Of a stretch of DNA of 64,000 nt, positions 60,711-64,000 are shown one piece after another. The stretch is from assembly GCF_024713975.1 (NCBI RefSeq), contig NC_091098.1, positions 27,275,316-27,339,315 of the forward strand, written 5' to 3'. The translations under genes were made by a program, and so were the position numbers. This stretch comes from Paralichthys olivaceus. Taxonomy: Eukaryota > Chordata > Actinopteri > Pleuronectiformes > Paralichthyidae. The notes beneath the pieces were generated by a model. The model was not told the DNA's origin, ran no database searches, and worked only from the letters and a program-made list of their open reading frames with translations. Within the stretch, counting starts at the first letter, position 1. Every line of letters starts with the position of its first letter.

Positions 60711-61545
60711 GTAGGACTGACACTGAGACACACACTTCTGTGCAGACGTGGTTTCTCTGTGTGATTCTGCTGGAATATTGTCTTAAATGTTTCAGCTCGT
60801 TGCTCCTGACGACGTGTCTGTGATTCATGAATAATCACTTCAGTCTGTTTTCTGCTGCACGAACATGTTTCACCTGATTTGCTAAACTGGTAAATCTGTG
60901 ATGTGGCGATTTCCTTTGCTGAGTTTGGAATTTATTGCCCTCGACTTTTATCTTGTTAGCGTAGCTGTAGCTAACTATCACTCAAATGTAAGGTCCTTTT
61001 CAAATACTTACATTTCTACTTATAAACAAAGTCTTTCAGGTGAGTACACTTCCTACTCGGGTATATTTGCCGATACAAAACCAAATATAAAACTTGGATG
61101 AAGAGAATAAACATTTTAATGTAAAATTTAAGAATAAACGCAGATTCTTTTCTGCATCGTTTCTTCTCCAACAGTAAAGTTTTCATTTCTGAAACAACAT
61201 CACCGTCTTGGAGGAAAAGTCCCGTTTGTGGTCGAGTCTTTTAGTACAATTCAAACTTCTCCTTTAATCCCAGCTGCTTCTCGAAGCTGCTTGGATTTCA
61301 CCCGCTCTGGGAAAACTTAACTCAGATAATGAGCGGTGAATAAATCAGAGCGGTAACATCATCAGTGATGAATCGGCCTCCTGGAGTTCAGCGACCTGAG
61401 AGAAGAATCAGACTGTTAAAGCTTCAGTCCGCTGATTTAGAGCGGCTTGTTTTTGGCTGGATGCTCTGTTTGTTTTAGCTGCTGTTGCAGTGATTCATGA
61501 GAAGGAAACACGCTCACGTATGAACATGAGGCTCGTCTACACGCT

Positions 61546-61588
<43 letters not shown>

Positions 61589-61725
61589 ACACACACACAG
61601 GGAAACACTGAGGAGTGTGTGCAGCTCAGAAACACTTCAGCAGTTTGAGATTCTGAACGTCGCTCTTGAACAACTTGTTTCTGAATGTGACTCTTTTGTG
61701 CCGACTCCTCTTGCTCGAGTGCCCT

Positions 61726-61990
<265 letters not shown>

Positions 61991-62777
61991 CGTCTCTCTC
62001 TCTCTCCCTCTCTCTCTCAGCAGAGAACCAGGAGTTTGTCTTTAAAAGCTCTTTTGAGCCAGTTTACGTGTAGAAGTGATAAAATAACACAAAGACTCCA
62101 GAAACCTCTGAAAACGTGCGTCTTGTGACGGACCCTGTCAAAATCTGTGAATAAATCTAAACTAGCAGAGTTTTGACGAGGATCCTCCATCGTCTTCTGT
62201 CGTCCTCCGTTGTCCTCTGTCGTCCTCTGTCGTCCTCATCACGTCTTGCTCTCACGATGATGTTTCATTATGTTTCTTTACATCAGGTTCAGATGATGTG
62301 AATCAGCTTAAATCAGTTTAAAGAACTTACGGAGAGTTAAGAAATATTCGTTATATTATAAATTATATTCACAAATCTTTTGGCTCAATGTGTTTAAATG
62401 TTTATTGATGAAAAACATTTTTGTATTTATTGAATTTCCAACAGTTTATTTGGATCATTTATTATAGTTAATTGAATCTCAGACTCTTCTAGCTGAGGTT
62501 GTTCAGATTTCAGATTGAGAATAATGTGCAGCCTCAATATTTGTAGTCCACTTGTCTTGTGCAACTTCACTTAACTAGAACTTTAAAGAGATTGATCCTT
62601 ATTTTCTCTATTTTCTACTGTTGACGCAGGAAACTTCAGATGAAGTCAGTGTTTAATTCATCACATCATGTTTTCGTGACTTAAAGGAGAGAGACAGTGA
62701 ACGAGGAGGAGAAGGATCTCTAGTTACCAGGTTTCAGTTCTGTCTTGAAAGAATGTAGGTGGGCTAAGGCCAGGATT

Positions 62778-62781
<4 letters not shown>

Positions 62782-62841
<60 letters not shown>
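62782..62841. repeat. (GT)30 microsatellite
   Basis: A pure GT run of about 60 bp lies in lama5 intron 2. Confidence 0.95.
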
Positions 62842-62842
<1 letters not shown>

Positions 62843-63352
62843 TCAACCCCCTGCCTTTGGTTGAATGAAAGACAAAGAGAGGAGGGAGAGATTGGAATGT
62901 CTGTTAACCTGTCTCAACCCGCAGAGGGGGAGGCTCGTTAAATCACCCACCTGCCCCTCCCTCCCCCCTCCTCCCCCCCTCCCCCCCTCCCCCCCTCCAC
63001 ATACATATAACTAGAACATATATAATCCAGTGGAAACTTCCCGGTCCTACGTTTTTCTGCTGAAGTGCTGAGACATCTTTCCGTTTGTAAGCTGAGGGTA
63101 ACACATGCATCCAGTCCAAGGACGGGACGAGATAAGACGACGCGTCTCAAGGTGAAGACAGAATGAAGCTCAGCATTAGTTTGTCGTCTCGCTGCGTCGC
63201 TCCCCCCCCCCAGTCGTTCAGCCTATCGTCTTCAGATAACACCTTCCCAATATAGAACCTTTCTATCTCCTCCACTTTCCCGTCTTCTCTCTTCTGCTAT
63301 CTCCTCCGGGCATTCTTCTTCACCATCACCCTCTTCCTCAAGAGCCCTGCTC

Positions 63353-63391
63353 CCCCTCCTCCTCCTCCTCCTCCTCCTCCTCCTCCTCCTC
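63353..63391. repeat. (CTC)n trinucleotide repeat
   Basis: About 13 CTC units lie in lama5 intron 2. Confidence 0.92.
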
Positions 63392-63589
63392 AGCCTCCTT
63401 TTCTTAAGCGTCTTATGTGACTTCAGAAAATGAATCAGTGACCTTTGACCCTCGATCTTTGGAGAAAAGTTTTCTGATAGTTATTAAAGCCATGCTGAGC
63501 TGATGAGATGCACAACCAGAGTTACTGTCTGGAGATGAACATGAATCATCCACGATGAGCTCGTTCCAGTAGAACTCACTGAGAGTGAT

Positions 63590-63830
63590 GACACGTGTGC
63601 ACTCAGGTGTGTGTGAGTGTGTGTGCACGTAGCTCCATTCCTCAGGTGTGTGAGTGTGTGTGTGTGTGTGTGTGTGCACGTAGCTCCATTCCTCAGGTGT
63701 GTGAGTGTGTGTGCACGTAGCTCCATTCCTCAGGTGTGTGAGTGTGTGTGTGTGTGCACGTAGCTCCATTCCTCAGGTGTGTGAGTGTGTGTGTGTGTGT
63801 GCACGTAGCTCCATTCCTCAGGTGTGTGAT
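63590..63830. repeat. gcacgtagctccattcctcaggtgtgtgagtgtg array, about 5 units
   Basis: A constant part (cacgtagctccattcctcag) alternates with GT runs of varying length, giving units of about 40-57 bp. Each unit contains GCACGT, a possible bHLH half site. It lies in lama5 intron 2. Confidence 0.93.
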
Positions 63831-64000
63831 AGTGGAAGTGTTGTTATAACAGGTGAGTGAGGCGAGATGGAAAAAACACGGAGAGCAATCATAGGCGGAT
63901 AAATACAGTTTGAAGGGAAGGTGGAGGAAAAGGAGGGAGGAAGGGAAGAGGAGGAGGAGGAGGAGGAGCGGGAGGAAGGAAGGAGAGAAAGAACACTGAA

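Overview
The window is nuclear DNA from a ray-finned (teleost) fish, most likely a percomorph-type species with a compact genome. The evidence is vertebrate intron-exon genes with mostly short GT-AG introns, very dense (CA)n/(GT)n and (CT)n microsatellites, many minisatellites, a tRNA-derived SINE, a teleost-type LINE with an ATTGA-rich 3' tail, and a TTAA-flanked MITE. No bacterial, phage, CRISPR or operon structure is present. I found no clearly new biological system. The most unusual material is tandem-repeat architecture in and around genes, a compact IL-17-like cytokine, and a tmem81 gene with no visible membrane anchor.

Layout, left to right. (1) 1-3713, minus: 5' half of slc25a20 (mitochondrial carnitine/acylcarnitine carrier), exons 1-5, cut by the window edge. 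(2) 3714-4586: compact head-to-head promoter region carrying a perfect 12x12-bp minisatellite, two CRE-type TGACGTCA sites and a CACGTGAC E-box. (3) 4587-8327, plus: complete atp6ap1 (V-ATPase accessory subunit Ac45), 11 coding exons, 490 aa, polyA signal at 9219. (4) 9754-11014, minus: tmem81-like sperm immunoglobulin-domain protein, tail-to-tail with atp6ap1. (5) about 15.24-30.46 kb, plus: complete cry1b-type cryptochrome, a likely 5'UTR exon plus 14 coding exons, 666 aa, with a 24-residue polyglutamine in the C-terminal tail. (6) 31-37 kb: repeat-rich intergenic DNA with a LINE 3' end, a TTAA MITE, a C31 homopolymer and a strikingly regular 29-bp satellite. (7) 37121-38271, plus: complete three-exon IL-17-family cytokine, 116 aa. 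(8) 39.4-46 kb: decayed L2-type LINE, two related 15-bp satellite arrays, and a 420-bp (CT)n tract. (9) 47077-49087, plus: complete rps21. (10) 49.1-55 kb: intergenic repeats. (11) 55080 onward, plus: first two coding exons of lama5 (signal peptide and the start of the laminin N-terminal domain); the rest of the gene lies beyond the window.

The genes are not a functional cluster. They cover mitochondrial fatty-acid import, lysosomal acidification, gamete recognition, circadian repression, mucosal immunity, translation and basement membrane. The rps21-lama5 adjacency matches human 20q13.33 and is a useful synteny anchor. All coding models were built by reading exons and checking that splice phases join; coding lengths of atp6ap1, cry1b, rps21 and the IL-17-like gene are each exact multiples of three with a single terminal stop.
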